Shown piece after piece: positions 33,901 through 42,240 of a stretch of 64,000 nt of DNA. The stretch is from Bacillota bacterium. Lineage in GTDB: Bacteria; Bacillota; Sulfobacillia; Sulfobacillales; Sulfobacillaceae. The stretch lies in the NCBI GenBank assembly GCA_021784595.1, contig JAJYHT010000062.1, positions 179,507-243,506 of the forward strand, written 5' to 3'. Numbering within the stretch: the first letter of the stretch is position 1; each line of letters starts with the position of its first letter. The notes beneath the pieces are model-generated. The model made no database searches and had not been told where the DNA came from. It saw only the letters and a list, made by a program, of their open reading frames with translations. Made by a program: the position numbers and the translations under genes.

Positions 33901-35132
33901 GGCTGGCAAACGGCATTACCGGAGTCAAGCGCACTACCGGGCAACATCCCGGAGGATTGATGGTGGTGCCCAAGGACGAATCTATCTACCGATTTTGTCC
34001 CGTGCAACATCCCGCCGATGACCATGCCTCGGATGTGGTAACCACGCATTTTGATTATCATGCCATCGAAGGCCGGTTGTTGAAGCTGGATCTTCTAGGG
34101 CACGATGATCCGACTGCTATTCGCATGCTTGAAGAATTGACCGGTGTTTCGGCCCGCGAGATTCCCTTTCAAGACCCGGCTACTATGAGTCTTTTTCGCG
34201 ACACGTCAGCGCTGGAAGTTTCTGCAGATGCCATTAATTCGGCTGTGGGAAGTCTGGGCATCCCTGAGTTTGGCACCCACTTTGTACGCAGAATGTTAAT
34301 CGAGACGCGGCCGTCGACATTTGCAGAGTTGATTCGGATTTCGGGTCTGTCGCATGGGACGGAAGTGTGGAATAACAATGCTCAGGACTTGATACGGCAA
34401 AAAATGGTCACGTTGTCGGACGTGATAGCAACCAGGGATGACATCATGATTTACCTCTTAAGTCGGGATATCCCGCCAAAAGTGGCTTTTGGCATCTCAG
34501 AATCCGTAAGGAAGGGCAAGGGTCTGAAGGCAGACCAAGAAGAAATCATGCGCCAGCATCATGTGCCGGATTGGTATATTGGCTCTTGTCGGAAGATCTC
34601 ATATCTTTTTCCCAAAGCGCACGCGGCTGCCTACGTGATGATGGGTTGGAGGATCGCCTGGTTTAAGGTGCATTATCCACTGGCTTTTTACGCCACCTAT
34701 TTTTCGCGTCATATGGACGATTTTGACCCAGATGTGGCGGTTTCTGGATTGAAGCGCGTTAATCAGACGATTTCTGACATAGAGGGCAAAGGAAATGAGG
34801 CAACGGCGAAAGAACGGGGCCAAATTACGGTATTGGAGCTGGTGCGGGAAATGCTGGCGCGGGGATACCGGTTTTACCCAGTGCATTTGGAATTGTCGCA
34901 ACCGGCACGTTTTGGAATTCGTGAAGACGGCCTGCAAATTCCGTTTGCCGCGCTGCCAGGTCTGGGCGTGTCGGCCGCGGAAAATATCATCGAAGCACGG
35001 CGGGAGGCCCCGTTTCTTTCGGTGGATGACCTGCGCCGACGCGCGCGCCTCTCTAAGAGCGTCATTGATTTATTAAGGGGTCAAGGCGCGCTGGATGGGC
35101 TAGGCGAGACTAGTCAACTGGCATTCTTTTAA
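30984..35132 (+). CDS. polC: DNA polymerase III subunit alpha, PolC type
   Basis: 1382 residues from TTG 30984, five bases after aaagggag (GTG 30990 is the alternative). Order: short N-terminal domain, OB fold (about 190-280), PHP half (ELHTHSKMSTMDA near 288), inserted 3'-5' exonuclease (VVDVETTGLSPR, HNARFDYGFI, HHRALADAEAT), second PHP half, Cys4 zinc finger (CVQCQF, CPSCQ), catalytic palm (DIDLNFSGEYQP, PHP-linked), and C-terminal fingers and helix-hairpin-helix. Leading/lagging-strand replicase of low-GC Gram-positives. Confidence 0.97.
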   Translation: MPVEPRLKDWMQSHGYPDLLPVVVQAHWSENQGIVLMVAALGTEDVHWQGQLSVELTKAWGVPVEFQEFPWPESAVARVRRIWEVSGARFTTLMPLQGVELSSAGELVCHFPNRVAYDLFTQWGGQNRLRQWWPGMPAWHDDLATPEPTVPDPVVSVVVVPERDAKGPCVIGRGVPSSVPTSLRDLAESGDATVIGQIFQVDSRVGRDGATHWTWSITDDIGAVRLKFSERRGQTFDLGALAVGTWIKARGMIEVDKFSQERVIRIKDAGPVSSPELPRSERARIELHTHSKMSTMDALMSPPEIFEWAKNTKHSAVAIVDHGVVQTYPELEHLATKTGVQAVYGVEVNMVDDVSAAMEGPELAVPWDESPIVVVDVETTGLSPRSHDIIEIGAVKIVGRRIVDRFHRMVRPEGPLSQTTIKITGIQANDLKDAPLPKEVVAEFLAFAQDSVLSAHNARFDYGFIRAAMHRHLGRDVHFPVIDTLSLARTRVPGLKSYGLSALTAHFKVSLVQHHRALADAEATAEVLLKLLTDAQGQWVTEESLRAPAPQPYSVGRPQPVVVLLRKQSGVEALYRMISQSHLETFYRVPRVRRSTLLQGRQFWFLGSPIHGGELQEALLRGDDQESLKRLADFYDYWEVSPPDGLQKLQQEEHLGSYEAVKEYIKELIAIGRQSHKPVPAVSDAHYVRPQDKVFRDILAATAKGDLHDASDALHFRIGDEMAQAFEWLGDDDCQFVVDESPQRLVDGLEPIKPVPEGLYAPTLDEALTVIQTVPQQKAEELYGRPLPPVVAARLDKEVRSITDNGFSSIYYIAHRLVKKSLDDGYLVGSRGSVGSSLVATLLNITEVNPLPAHYRCVQCQFTEFVADEQIHSGFDLPPKTCPSCQSPLVGDGQDIPFETFLGFEGDKVPDIDLNFSGEYQPQIHRYTEELFGQGHVFRAGTIATVAQKTAYGLVRAWARDAGRELSPVEIDWLANGITGVKRTTGQHPGGLMVVPKDESIYRFCPVQHPADDHASDVVTTHFDYHAIEGRLLKLDLLGHDDPTAIRMLEELTGVSAREIPFQDPATMSLFRDTSALEVSADAINSAVGSLGIPEFGTHFVRRMLIETRPSTFAELIRISGLSHGTEVWNNNAQDLIRQKMVTLSDVIATRDDIMIYLLSRDIPPKVAFGISESVRKGKGLKADQEEIMRQHHVPDWYIGSCRKISYLFPKAHAAAYVMMGWRIAWFKVHYPLAFYATYFSRHMDDFDPDVAVSGLKRVNQTISDIEGKGNEATAKERGQITVLELVREMLARGYRFYPVHLELSQPARFGIREDGLQIPFAALPGLGVSAAENIIEARREAPFLSVDDLRRRARLSKSVIDLLRGQGALDGLGETSQLAFF

Positions 35133-35140
35133 GTGATGGG

Positions 35141-36337
35141 ATGACAATTCGACCAAAGCCCGGCATTGCCTCCAACCAATGGCCGCGATCCTTATGGATT
35201 CTTTGCACGGCGACTTTTATCATCCAAACCGGTTATGGGATGATTCTCCCCTTGTTGCCGTTGTATGCCGAACAAAGGGGTTTTTCGTTGCCTTGGATTG
35301 GCGCTATGGCGGCACTTTATGCTCTGGCATCCTTCGTAGGACAGTGGGTGTTTGGGCGTCAGTCCGATGTTATTGGCCGCCGTCCGCTCTTGCTGCTAGG
35401 CTCAGCCACGACAGCAATTGCAACCGGGCTCTTCATATTAAAAGTTTCGCCGATAGCTTATCTAGGTTTTCGAATATTGCAGGGATTGGGGGCTGGAGCC
35501 TTTATTCCGGCGGCCAATGCCATGGTGGGAGATTTGGTCGATGACGCCCGACGCGGGTCGGCTTTTGGCCTCTTATCATCCGCATCCATGGCAGGGTTTG
35601 CCTTGGGGCCGTTTGTGGGAGGCGTTATGAGCAACATTTGGGGTCTGCGGTCTCCATTTATGTTGGGTTCAGCTTTAGCGTTCCTATCGGTGTTGGCCAT
35701 CCAGCGCGGCATGCCGCGCTCCATTTCCACCCCTAATAGGGATCGGGCCGCTGCGCCGCCCTGGCATGCGGGCGGGTCGGGACTGTGGCGCATTTACATG
35801 ATGAATTTTGGGTGGACGGGGCTCGTAGGAATGTATGACACGGTGTGGAGCCTTTACATGAAATCCTTGGGCGCCTCCAATATTATTATTGGTTTGTCTT
35901 TCACGTTTTTCGCCATTCCGCTGTTGTTATCAAATTTTATGGGAGGAGCGTTGGCCAATCTGCCCTCACGACGCCGTGTATTGATTATATACGGCAGTGC
36001 GTTAAATGCCATCACCGTCGTGTTGTATATAGTGTCGCACAACGTTTGGCTGTCGATCGCCATTTCGGTCGTGGAAGCCATTGCCATGAGTTTGATCGGC
36101 CCTGCGCTGCAATCGATGTTGTTAAGCCAGGTGCCGATTGCCTGGCGGGGCACCATTCAAGGTCGGTTTCAAGCGGCCGGCACTCTAGGGGCGTTGGTTA
36201 TGGCGCTCTGCTCGGGAATTTTAATGACCCGTGATATCAAAACGCCATTTTGGGTGGGAGCTGGACTTTTGGTGGCCACCACCGCTGTGTTTGCGTACGG
36301 GCGAGGCCGCACACAAGATTCCAAAGCCAACGCTTAA
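35141..36337 (+). CDS. MFS transporter, drug-efflux type
   Basis: 398 residues with about 12 hydrophobic helices. Loop 2-3 motif GQWVFGRQSDVIGRRPLL (about 67-84) and LQGLGAGAFIPAANAMVGDL in helix 4 to 5 are typical of drug:H+ antiporters (DHA1). Substrate unknown. It is eight bases after polC, with only a weak ribosome binding site, and occupies the position where rimP normally lies between polC and nusA. Confidence 0.87.
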   Translation: MTIRPKPGIASNQWPRSLWILCTATFIIQTGYGMILPLLPLYAEQRGFSLPWIGAMAALYALASFVGQWVFGRQSDVIGRRPLLLLGSATTAIATGLFILKVSPIAYLGFRILQGLGAGAFIPAANAMVGDLVDDARRGSAFGLLSSASMAGFALGPFVGGVMSNIWGLRSPFMLGSALAFLSVLAIQRGMPRSISTPNRDRAAAPPWHAGGSGLWRIYMMNFGWTGLVGMYDTVWSLYMKSLGASNIIIGLSFTFFAIPLLLSNFMGGALANLPSRRRVLIIYGSALNAITVVLYIVSHNVWLSIAISVVEAIAMSLIGPALQSMLLSQVPIAWRGTIQGRFQAAGTLGALVMALCSGILMTRDIKTPFWVGAGLLVATTAVFAYGRGRTQDSKANA

Positions 36338-36364
36338 AAACGCTTTGGTCACAGAGGTTCTTGG

Positions 36365-36393
36365 TTGTGATGTCCTAGGCGTTATGTTAAAAT
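36365..36393 (+). promoter_or_regulatory. Sigma-A promoter of nusA operon
   Basis: TTGTGA, a 17-base spacer and TAAAAT with a TGT extension. It lies about 130 bases upstream of nusA, giving a leader that contains an attenuator-like hairpin. Confidence 0.7.
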
Positions 36394-36456
36394 ATGTGTG
36401 AGAAGTGATTGGGTAACCAAACGAAGAAACGCGGTGGCGTTTGTTTTGGCGACTCA

Positions 36457-36483
36457 GAGTGGGGAGCATGAGCCCACTCTTTT
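36457..36483 (+). terminator. Attenuator-like hairpin in nusA leader
   Basis: GAGTGGG pairs with CCCACTC around a nine-base loop and is followed by TTTT, between the nusA promoter and its start codon. A small TTGG-GTAA-CCAA hairpin precedes it. An intrinsic terminator in the leader would let NusA or another factor control its own operon. Confidence 0.6.
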
Positions 36484-36524
36484 CGCTTGACAGGGGCAAA
36501 GAGGCTGTTAGGGGGGGTTATTCG

Positions 36525-37574
36525 GTGAATGAGGAGCTCATGGCCGCACTCACTGACTTAGAACGCGAGAAAGGCATTGATAAAGAGGTTCTGTTCCAAG
36601 CTATTGAGTCGGCACTTATATCAGCTTATCGTCGAAACTTTGGCTCGGTGCAGAATGTACGGGTAAGGCTGGATCGGGAAACCGGCGCGACCCAGGTGTG
36701 GGCGCAAAAAACGGTGGTGCGCGAAGTTCAAGATCATCGGCTAGAAGTCAGTTTGGACGAAGCTGTTACCCTGCGTCCTGGGTCGTTGGAAGGCGATATC
36801 ATCGAATTTGAAGTCACCCCTAAGAATTTCGGACGCATTGCCGCGCAAACTGCGAAACAAGTTATCGTGCAGAGGATTCGTGAGGCGGAACGCGGAATGA
36901 TTTACGAGGAATTCATCAATCGCGAAGGCGACATTGTCACTGGGATGGTTCACCGTACAGAGCGCAACTTGGTATATATCGATTTGGGTCGGACTGAAGC
37001 CATCATGATGCCGAGTGAACAGGTGCCAGGGGAAATGTTGCGATCCAATGAGCGGGTCAAATTGTATGTAGTTGAAGTCAAGAAGACCAGCAAGGGACCG
37101 CAAGTTTATGTATCACGCAGTCATCCAGGGTTGATTCGCCGACTTTTTGAGTTGGAGGTTCCTGAAATCCACGAAGGTGTGGTGGAAATAAAAGGAATCG
37201 CCAGAGAAGCCGGAGCTCGAACCAAGATCGCTGTGTGGGCGGAAGATCCCAATATCGATCCTGTGGGTTCGTGCGTTGGGAATAGGGGAACCCGGGTTCA
37301 AGCTATAGTCAGCGAGTTGCGGGGCGAGAAGCTGGACATCATTCGATGGGATGCCGATCCTGGGGTTTTGGTCGCCAATGCCTTGTCCCCTGCACATGTA
37401 ACCAACGTCACGGTGGACGCTGCCACACGGGCTGCGCGGGTAGTGGTACCCGACAACCAGTTGTCATTGGGTATTGGTAAGGAAGGCCAAAACGCTCGAT
37501 TGGCGGCAAAACTGACCGGATGGAAGGTTGATCTGCGTTCAGAGTCTCAAGTCGGGCAAGGCAATTGGTGGTGA
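36525..37574 (+). CDS. nusA: Transcription termination/antitermination factor NusA
   Basis: 349 residues from GTG 36525 behind a seven-G Shine-Dalgarno. N-terminal RNA polymerase-binding domain (ALTDLEREKGIDKEVLF), S1 domain (about 130-195, GMVHRTERNLVYIDLG), and two KH domains (VGSCVGNRGTRVQAIV and LSLGIGKEGQNARLAAKL). No C-terminal acidic repeats, as usual in Firmicutes. Modulates pausing, termination and antitermination. Next gene starts five bases after the stop. Confidence 0.96.
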   Translation: MNEELMAALTDLEREKGIDKEVLFQAIESALISAYRRNFGSVQNVRVRLDRETGATQVWAQKTVVREVQDHRLEVSLDEAVTLRPGSLEGDIIEFEVTPKNFGRIAAQTAKQVIVQRIREAERGMIYEEFINREGDIVTGMVHRTERNLVYIDLGRTEAIMMPSEQVPGEMLRSNERVKLYVVEVKKTSKGPQVYVSRSHPGLIRRLFELEVPEIHEGVVEIKGIAREAGARTKIAVWAEDPNIDPVGSCVGNRGTRVQAIVSELRGEKLDIIRWDADPGVLVANALSPAHVTNVTVDAATRAARVVVPDNQLSLGIGKEGQNARLAAKLTGWKVDLRSESQVGQGNWW

Positions 37575-37579
37575 CGACC

Positions 37580-37852
37580 ATGAAAGCCAAGAAAGTACCG
37601 ATGCGCACATGCGTTGGATGCAATCAATCCCAACCCAAAAGAACATTGGTGAGGGTGGTGCGAACCGTTGATGGCTCGTTGGTGGTGGATCGCAAAGGCA
37701 AGGTGTCAGGCCGGGGCGCTTATGTGTGCCCCAAAGTGGAATGTATTCAAGCAGCGATAAAGACGCACCGTTTGGAGAGAGCGTTAGAGCGCGCGATGGG
37801 CCCCGACATTGTCCAGGAGCTGCTGAAGGCAGCCGAGGAGGATCATGAGTAA
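37580..37852 (+). CDS. ylxR: YlxR family RNA-binding protein (RnpM)
   Basis: 90 residues from ATG 37580; the frame opens at 37565 inside nusA. The signature RTCVGCNQSQPKRTLVRVVR and GRGAYVCPKVECI define the DUF448/YlxR family. In B. subtilis this protein binds and modulates RNase P RNA. Position between nusA and ylxQ is conserved. The stop overlaps the ylxQ ATG by eight bases. Confidence 0.92.
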   Translation: MKAKKVPMRTCVGCNQSQPKRTLVRVVRTVDGSLVVDRKGKVSGRGAYVCPKVECIQAAIKTHRLERALERAMGPDIVQELLKAAEEDHE

Positions 37853-38822
37853 CTGGTTGAACTGGGTAGGTCTTGCACGCAGGGCAGGCTCCATGGCGCC
37901 GGGCCATAATCAAGTGGAAAAGGCCCTTCGCAATGGGGAAGCAAAATTAATCATTATTGCCGAAGATGCAGGACCATCTGTGGACCGCAAGTACCACCTG
38001 TGGGCCCAGGATTTGGGAGTGCCGCTCATTCGGGCTGGAACTAAAGAGACGCTCGGTCGGGCGATGGGCATGGGCCCACACGCGGTACTTGCGATTTTGG
38101 ACAAGAATATCAGTCAACGGATATTGGCGTCGGGAGAATTTTCAGGGGGGAGTCAACGTGGCAGAAAAGGACAAAGTACGGGTATACGAGTTGGCAAAGG
38201 AACTGAAGCTGGACAGTCGCCGGCTCATAGATCTGCTTCATCGACTCAAAGTGGAAAACATCAAGAATCACATGAGCACCGTGGAACCGGAAGCCGTGCA
38301 AACGGTTCGAAACATTATGGAGGGGAAATTGCCTCCGGAGCCAAAACCCGCCGTGGAGGTCAAAACAGTTCCCCCACGGGCGGTCAGCGTAACACCGCCC
38401 CGTTATCCGGAGGCGAGTCGTCCGGCTTCAGTTACGACAACCGTAGAAGCACCAGCACCGGTCAGTCAACCACGGCCCAGCACCGCGACCAGCCGGCCCG
38501 CTCGACCTCCGTACAATCAAAATCAAGGCAGGCCAGCCACAAGCGGGGGAAGTCGGCCGGCACAACGGCCCTATACCAATCCTCACAGTCAAAGCCCAAG
38601 CGGAGCGAGCGCTCCGGCGTCGCCGCGCCCGGAGCGGCCGCCGTATCCAAACAATCGAAGCAATCCAACAGGTCCGCGTCCGGAACGGCCGCCGTATCAA
38701 AACAATCGAACCGGGGCACGACCGGAACGTCCTCCGTACACCGGCAGTCGGAGCGACGCCACGGGCCCACGGCCCGAAAGGCCTCCGTACCAAGGAAACC
38801 GAGGTCCGGGGACAGGCAGTAG
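37845..38822 (+). CDS. ylxQ: L7Ae-like protein YlxQ with long C-terminal extension overlapping infB
   Basis: The first 100 residues are a standard YlxQ/L7Ae RNA-binding protein (GLARRAGSMAPGHNQVEKAL, AKLIIIAEDAGPS, VPLIRAGTKETLGRAMG), which binds kink-turn RNA. Normally the gene stops here. In this sequence there is no stop: the frame continues for another 224 codons, 665 bases of them inside infB in a different frame, giving a basic Ser/Gly/Gln/Arg/Thr-rich tail with a repeated [13 protein letters not shown] unit. A six-G run at 38145-38150, just before the infB start, would on loss of one G fuse YlxQ in frame to IF2, and on gain of one G give a stop at 38204. Either a real long overlap or a sequence error. 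Confidence 0.7.
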   Translation: MSNWLNWVGLARRAGSMAPGHNQVEKALRNGEAKLIIIAEDAGPSVDRKYHLWAQDLGVPLIRAGTKETLGRAMGMGPHAVLAILDKNISQRILASGEFSGGSQRGRKGQSTGIRVGKGTEAGQSPAHRSASSTQSGKHQESHEHRGTGSRANGSKHYGGEIASGAKTRRGGQNSSPTGGQRNTAPLSGGESSGFSYDNRRSTSTGQSTTAQHRDQPARSTSVQSKSRQASHKRGKSAGTTALYQSSQSKPKRSERSGVAAPGAAAVSKQSKQSNRSASGTAAVSKQSNRGTTGTSSVHRQSERRHGPTARKASVPRKPRSGDRQ

Positions 38823-40908
38823 CACTGGCAATTTCAGCGGGCCCAGACGCAACCCGTCGGGTCCAGGCGCGGCTAGCGGAGCTGCACGGCCTGGATATGG
38901 CTCAGCAGCGCCTCAAGGACGCACGCCACGACCTGCTCCTGGTCGGGGTCCAGCACTGCCGCCGTCGGCCCCCAATCGCCCGGGTAAAGACACCAGTCGG
39001 CGCAACACAGGACATAGTGGCAAAGATCGCCGCACGGGAGCCACCACGCCGGACAAACGGCTGAAGTCGTGGGATGAAGAACGTTTTGGCTCAAAGCTCA
39101 AGGCTAAAGGTCGCAAGGGCAACCAGCGTCTCGAGTCGCACATGCCGCCTGTCACAAGACATGTGGTCATTAGTGGCCCTATTTTGGTCAAGGATTTGGC
39201 TGATCAACTAGGTGCTAAAGCAACGGAATTGATCAAGCACTTGATTGGACTCGGGGTCATGGCCACCTTGAATCACGAACTGGACAAAGAAACTGCTGTG
39301 ATCGTCGCGACGGAAATGGGTGCGACCGTGGAAGAGCGGGCCACGGTAAAAGAGCGCGAAGAGCAGTTAATCCAAGGTGCGGAAGACACGGTCGAATCGC
39401 TTCAAGAACGTCCCCCAGTGGTCACCGTGATGGGGCACGTGGATCATGGCAAGACGTCATTGCTGGACCGGATTCGGTCGACGCGGGTGACCCAATCGGA
39501 AGCAGGAGGCATTACGCAACACATTGGCGCCTCGGTGATTGAGTGGAATGATCATGAAGTGGTGTTCTTAGATACCCCGGGCCACGAAGCCTTTACGGCG
39601 ATGCGTGCAAGAGGGGCGCAAGTGACTGATGTGGCCGTATTGGTGGTAGCGGCGAATGACGGAGTAATGCCGCAAACCGTAGAGGCCATCAATCACGCCA
39701 AAGCAGCCGGTGTTCCCATTGTGGTGGCAATCAACAAAATTGATTTGCCCGAGGCTAATCCCGAACGGGTGAGAACGGAACTTACGGAATATGGTCTGGT
39801 CTCTGAGGAATGGGGCGGAGACACCATTATGGTGCCGGTGTCGGCGCGCACTGGTGAAAACCTGGACCGATTGTTGGAATCGATTGTATTGCAGGCGGAT
39901 ATTCTGGAACTTAAGGCCAACCCTGATAGACTGGCTCAAGGCACCATTATTGAGGCCAAACTTGATAAAGGGCGGGGACCGGTGGCGACCGTGCTGGTGG
40001 CCAAGGGCACGCTGCATGTGGGAGACGTCTTTATGGCAGGTTCGGTCACCGGGCGTGTGCGCGCTCTTATCAATGACCGCGGCCAGCGGGTCAAAGAGGC
40101 AGGGCCCTCAATGCCGGTGGAAGTCTTGGGCTTTAACCAGGTGCCGGATGCTGGAGACGACTTTATCATTTTTGAAGATGAGCGCCATGCCAAGATGATC
40201 GCGGATGCCCGGATGGACCGCAGCCGCCAAAGCACTGAGCCAGGCCAGCGTGGTGTCACCTTAGATGAGTTTTACCAACGTTTGAAAGATGAATCAATCC
40301 GTGACCTCAATTTAGTGATTAAGGCGGATGTGCACGGGTCGGCGGAAGCGCTGGCACAATCAGTGCAAAAGCTTTCCAACGAAGAAGTGCGGGTGCGCGT
40401 TCTTCACACCGGAGTCGGCAGTGTGACCGAGTCAGATGTTATGCTGGCGCAAGCGTCTGGAGCGATTATTGTAGGATTTGGCGTGAGCACAGAATCCAAA
40501 GCGCGGCAATTGGCTGAAAAGGAACATGTGGATATTCGCCAGTATCGCGTGATTTATGAAGTCATTGACGATGTGCAAAACGCACTCACCGGCATGCTGA
40601 CGCCTAAATACCAAGAAATCGTACTAGGCCGCGCGGAAGTGCGCGAAGTATTTCGGGTTCCGAAAATTGGGGCTGTGGGCGGATGTTATGTGACCGAAGG
40701 CAAGATACTAAGGACGGGAAAAGTGCGGATAATCCGAGACGGTGCGGTCATTCATGATGGAAGCATCGGATCTTTGAGACGATTCAAAGATGATGTGCGC
40801 GAAGTGATGACCGGCTATGAGTGCGGTATCGGAGTAGAAAAATACAACGATCTTAAAGTTGGCGACGTGTTGGAAATATACACGCAAGAGATTGTCAAAG
40901 CTAGTTAG
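38158..40908 (+). CDS. infB: Translation initiation factor IF-2
   Basis: 916 residues from GTG 38158 behind ggggggag. N-terminal IF2N module ([21 protein letters not shown]), a long Pro/Arg/Ser/Gly-rich disordered linker (about 60-310) with four RPERPPY repeats, a second IF2N module, then the G domain ([26 protein letters not shown]) and C-terminal domains that bind fMet-tRNA. Brings initiator tRNA to the 30S subunit and drives subunit joining. The linker-coding region overlaps the extended ylxQ frame. Confidence 0.97.
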   Translation: MAEKDKVRVYELAKELKLDSRRLIDLLHRLKVENIKNHMSTVEPEAVQTVRNIMEGKLPPEPKPAVEVKTVPPRAVSVTPPRYPEASRPASVTTTVEAPAPVSQPRPSTATSRPARPPYNQNQGRPATSGGSRPAQRPYTNPHSQSPSGASAPASPRPERPPYPNNRSNPTGPRPERPPYQNNRTGARPERPPYTGSRSDATGPRPERPPYQGNRGPGTGSSTGNFSGPRRNPSGPGAASGAARPGYGSAAPQGRTPRPAPGRGPALPPSAPNRPGKDTSRRNTGHSGKDRRTGATTPDKRLKSWDEERFGSKLKAKGRKGNQRLESHMPPVTRHVVISGPILVKDLADQLGAKATELIKHLIGLGVMATLNHELDKETAVIVATEMGATVEERATVKEREEQLIQGAEDTVESLQERPPVVTVMGHVDHGKTSLLDRIRSTRVTQSEAGGITQHIGASVIEWNDHEVVFLDTPGHEAFTAMRARGAQVTDVAVLVVAANDGVMPQTVEAINHAKAAGVPIVVAINKIDLPEANPERVRTELTEYGLVSEEWGGDTIMVPVSARTGENLDRLLESIVLQADILELKANPDRLAQGTIIEAKLDKGRGPVATVLVAKGTLHVGDVFMAGSVTGRVRALINDRGQRVKEAGPSMPVEVLGFNQVPDAGDDFIIFEDERHAKMIADARMDRSRQSTEPGQRGVTLDEFYQRLKDESIRDLNLVIKADVHGSAEALAQSVQKLSNEEVRVRVLHTGVGSVTESDVMLAQASGAIIVGFGVSTESKARQLAEKEHVDIRQYRVIYEVIDDVQNALTGMLTPKYQEIVLGRAEVREVFRVPKIGAVGGCYVTEGKILRTGKVRIIRDGAVIHDGSIGSLRRFKDDVREVMTGYECGIGVEKYNDLKVGDVLEIYTQEIVKAS
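38627..38805 (+). repeat. Degenerate tandem repeat in infB linker
   Basis: Four copies of a unit encoding RPERPPY followed by (Q/P)xNR or TGSR, spaced about 40-60 bases, with diverged nucleotide sequence. In the overlapping ylxQ frame the same bases encode AAVSKQS-type repeats. Coding repeat, probably disordered protein. Confidence 0.75.
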
Positions 40909-40922
40909 AGGAGGATGAAGTC

Positions 40923-41273
40923 ATGAATCAGACGCGGGCCGACAGGGTGGCCCAAATGATGCAACAAGAATTGGGTGCCATGATTCAAAAAGAGGTGAAA
41001 GACCCCCGCGTCGGTTTCGTGAGCATCACCCATATTGACGTCAGTCGGGATCTGAGTGTGGCGCGCATTTTTGTGAGCATTTTAGGCGACGCTAAACAGG
41101 CCGAGGAGTCATTGCTGGGATTAAAAAGCGCGGCTTCGTATCTTAGGGGCGAAATAGGGCGCCGAGTGGGGCTAAGACATTGTCCGCAACTTGATTTTCG
41201 GCAGGATACGTCCATCGTGGACAGTCTTCACATACAGCGCATCATGAAGACATTGCCGGATTATCATGACTGA
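40923..41273 (+). CDS. rbfA: Ribosome-binding factor A
   Basis: 116 residues: RADRVAQMMQQELGAMIQKEVKDPR at the start is typical (given here in part), then GFVSITHIDVSRDLSVARIF and LRHCPQLDF. A single KH-like domain that matures the 5' end of 16S rRNA and helps cold adaptation. ATG follows agaggagga, 14 bases after infB; the stop overlaps nrnA. Confidence 0.96.
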   Translation: MNQTRADRVAQMMQQELGAMIQKEVKDPRVGFVSITHIDVSRDLSVARIFVSILGDAKQAEESLLGLKSAASYLRGEIGRRVGLRHCPQLDFRQDTSIVDSLHIQRIMKTLPDYHD

Positions 41274-42240
41274 ATCCCAAACCCATGTCACGGAGGCACT
41301 GGGCCGCGCGAACACTGTTCTCATTGTGCTACACGTGCATCCCGATGGGGATACCACCGGATCGGCTACGGCATTAGCCTATGCCCTTAAGTGGATGGGA
41401 AAATCAGTAACGCTGGCGTGCAGTGATGCGGTAGGCTCTCAGTTTCAGTTTTTACTGGGTGATTGGACGGTCTCCAGTTGGGATATGGTCCTTGACCAAC
41501 GGTATGATGCATCGGTGACGGTTGATTGCGGGGATTGGCGCCGGGTGGGCAATTTCGAAGCGGCCAGGAACGCGGCCCCTGTGATGATCAATATCGATCA
41601 TCATCAAAGCAATTCCCTTTTTGGGACGATTAATTGGGTGGAGCCAGACGCTAACGCTACGGCAGTCCTGATATATCGACTTTTACAGTCGATGAGCGTT
41701 CCTTTGACGCCTCCGATTGCCACCGCACTATATTGCGCGCTGAGTACTGACACGGGTTCGTTTATGTACCCGCACACCATTGCCGAAAGTTTAACAGTTG
41801 CGAGCGAATTGGCTCGACTGCTGCCGAGCTTGAGGCAGGTAAACCAAGCTTTATGGGCACATCGTTCATGGGCCCAAACCCGTCTGATAGGTTGGGCTTT
41901 GAGCAATCTTTGTACCTCACCGTCTCGTCGAGTGGTCTGGATTGCCGTGCCATATGCCACCGTACTGGCATATGATGTGAAGGATGAAGATGCAGAAGCG
42001 TTAATTGATTGGTTGCGTCCCATTGAAGGCGTTGCCGTGGCTCTGGTGTTTCGCGAGCTAAGCGGGACAGGTCCGATAAAAGTGAGTTGGCGCTCATCAC
42101 AGACGGAACTTAATGTAGCGGAGTTTGCGCGCGCTTTTGGGGGCGGAGGCCATTCTTATGCTAGTGCAGCGGTACTGACAGTCAATTTAGAGCAGGCAGA
42201 GACTGCGGTCCTGAGCCGTCTCGAGGACGTCATATGGTAG
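41266..42240 (+). CDS. nrnA: DHH family phosphoesterase, nanoRNase NrnA-like
   Basis: 324 residues. DHH motifs: HVHPDGDTTGSA near 24-35, VDCGDW near 86, IDHHQSN near 107, DTGSFMY near 165; C-terminal DHHA1 domain with GGGGHSYASAAV near 293. Degrades 2-5-mer RNA and pAp (3'-phosphoadenosine 5'-phosphate). Placed between rbfA and truB, an arrangement common in clostridia. Overlaps both neighbours by a few bases. Confidence 0.9.
   Translation: MTESQTHVTEALGRANTVLIVLHVHPDGDTTGSATALAYALKWMGKSVTLACSDAVGSQFQFLLGDWTVSSWDMVLDQRYDASVTVDCGDWRRVGNFEAARNAAPVMINIDHHQSNSLFGTINWVEPDANATAVLIYRLLQSMSVPLTPPIATALYCALSTDTGSFMYPHTIAESLTVASELARLLPSLRQVNQALWAHRSWAQTRLIGWALSNLCTSPSRRVVWIAVPYATVLAYDVKDEDAEALIDWLRPIEGVAVALVFRELSGTGPIKVSWRSSQTELNVAEFARAFGGGGHSYASAAVLTVNLEQAETAVLSRLEDVIW

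Noticed and set aside
38428..38793. Long open frames on the minus strand within the infB linker
   Set aside because: They mirror the low-complexity, GC-rich coding of the linker, have no ribosome binding site and encode Arg/Trp/Pro-rich nonsense-like peptides.
38627..38805. CRISPR-like array
   Set aside because: Repeats are degenerate, lie in a coding frame and have no constant spacer length; no cas genes are present.
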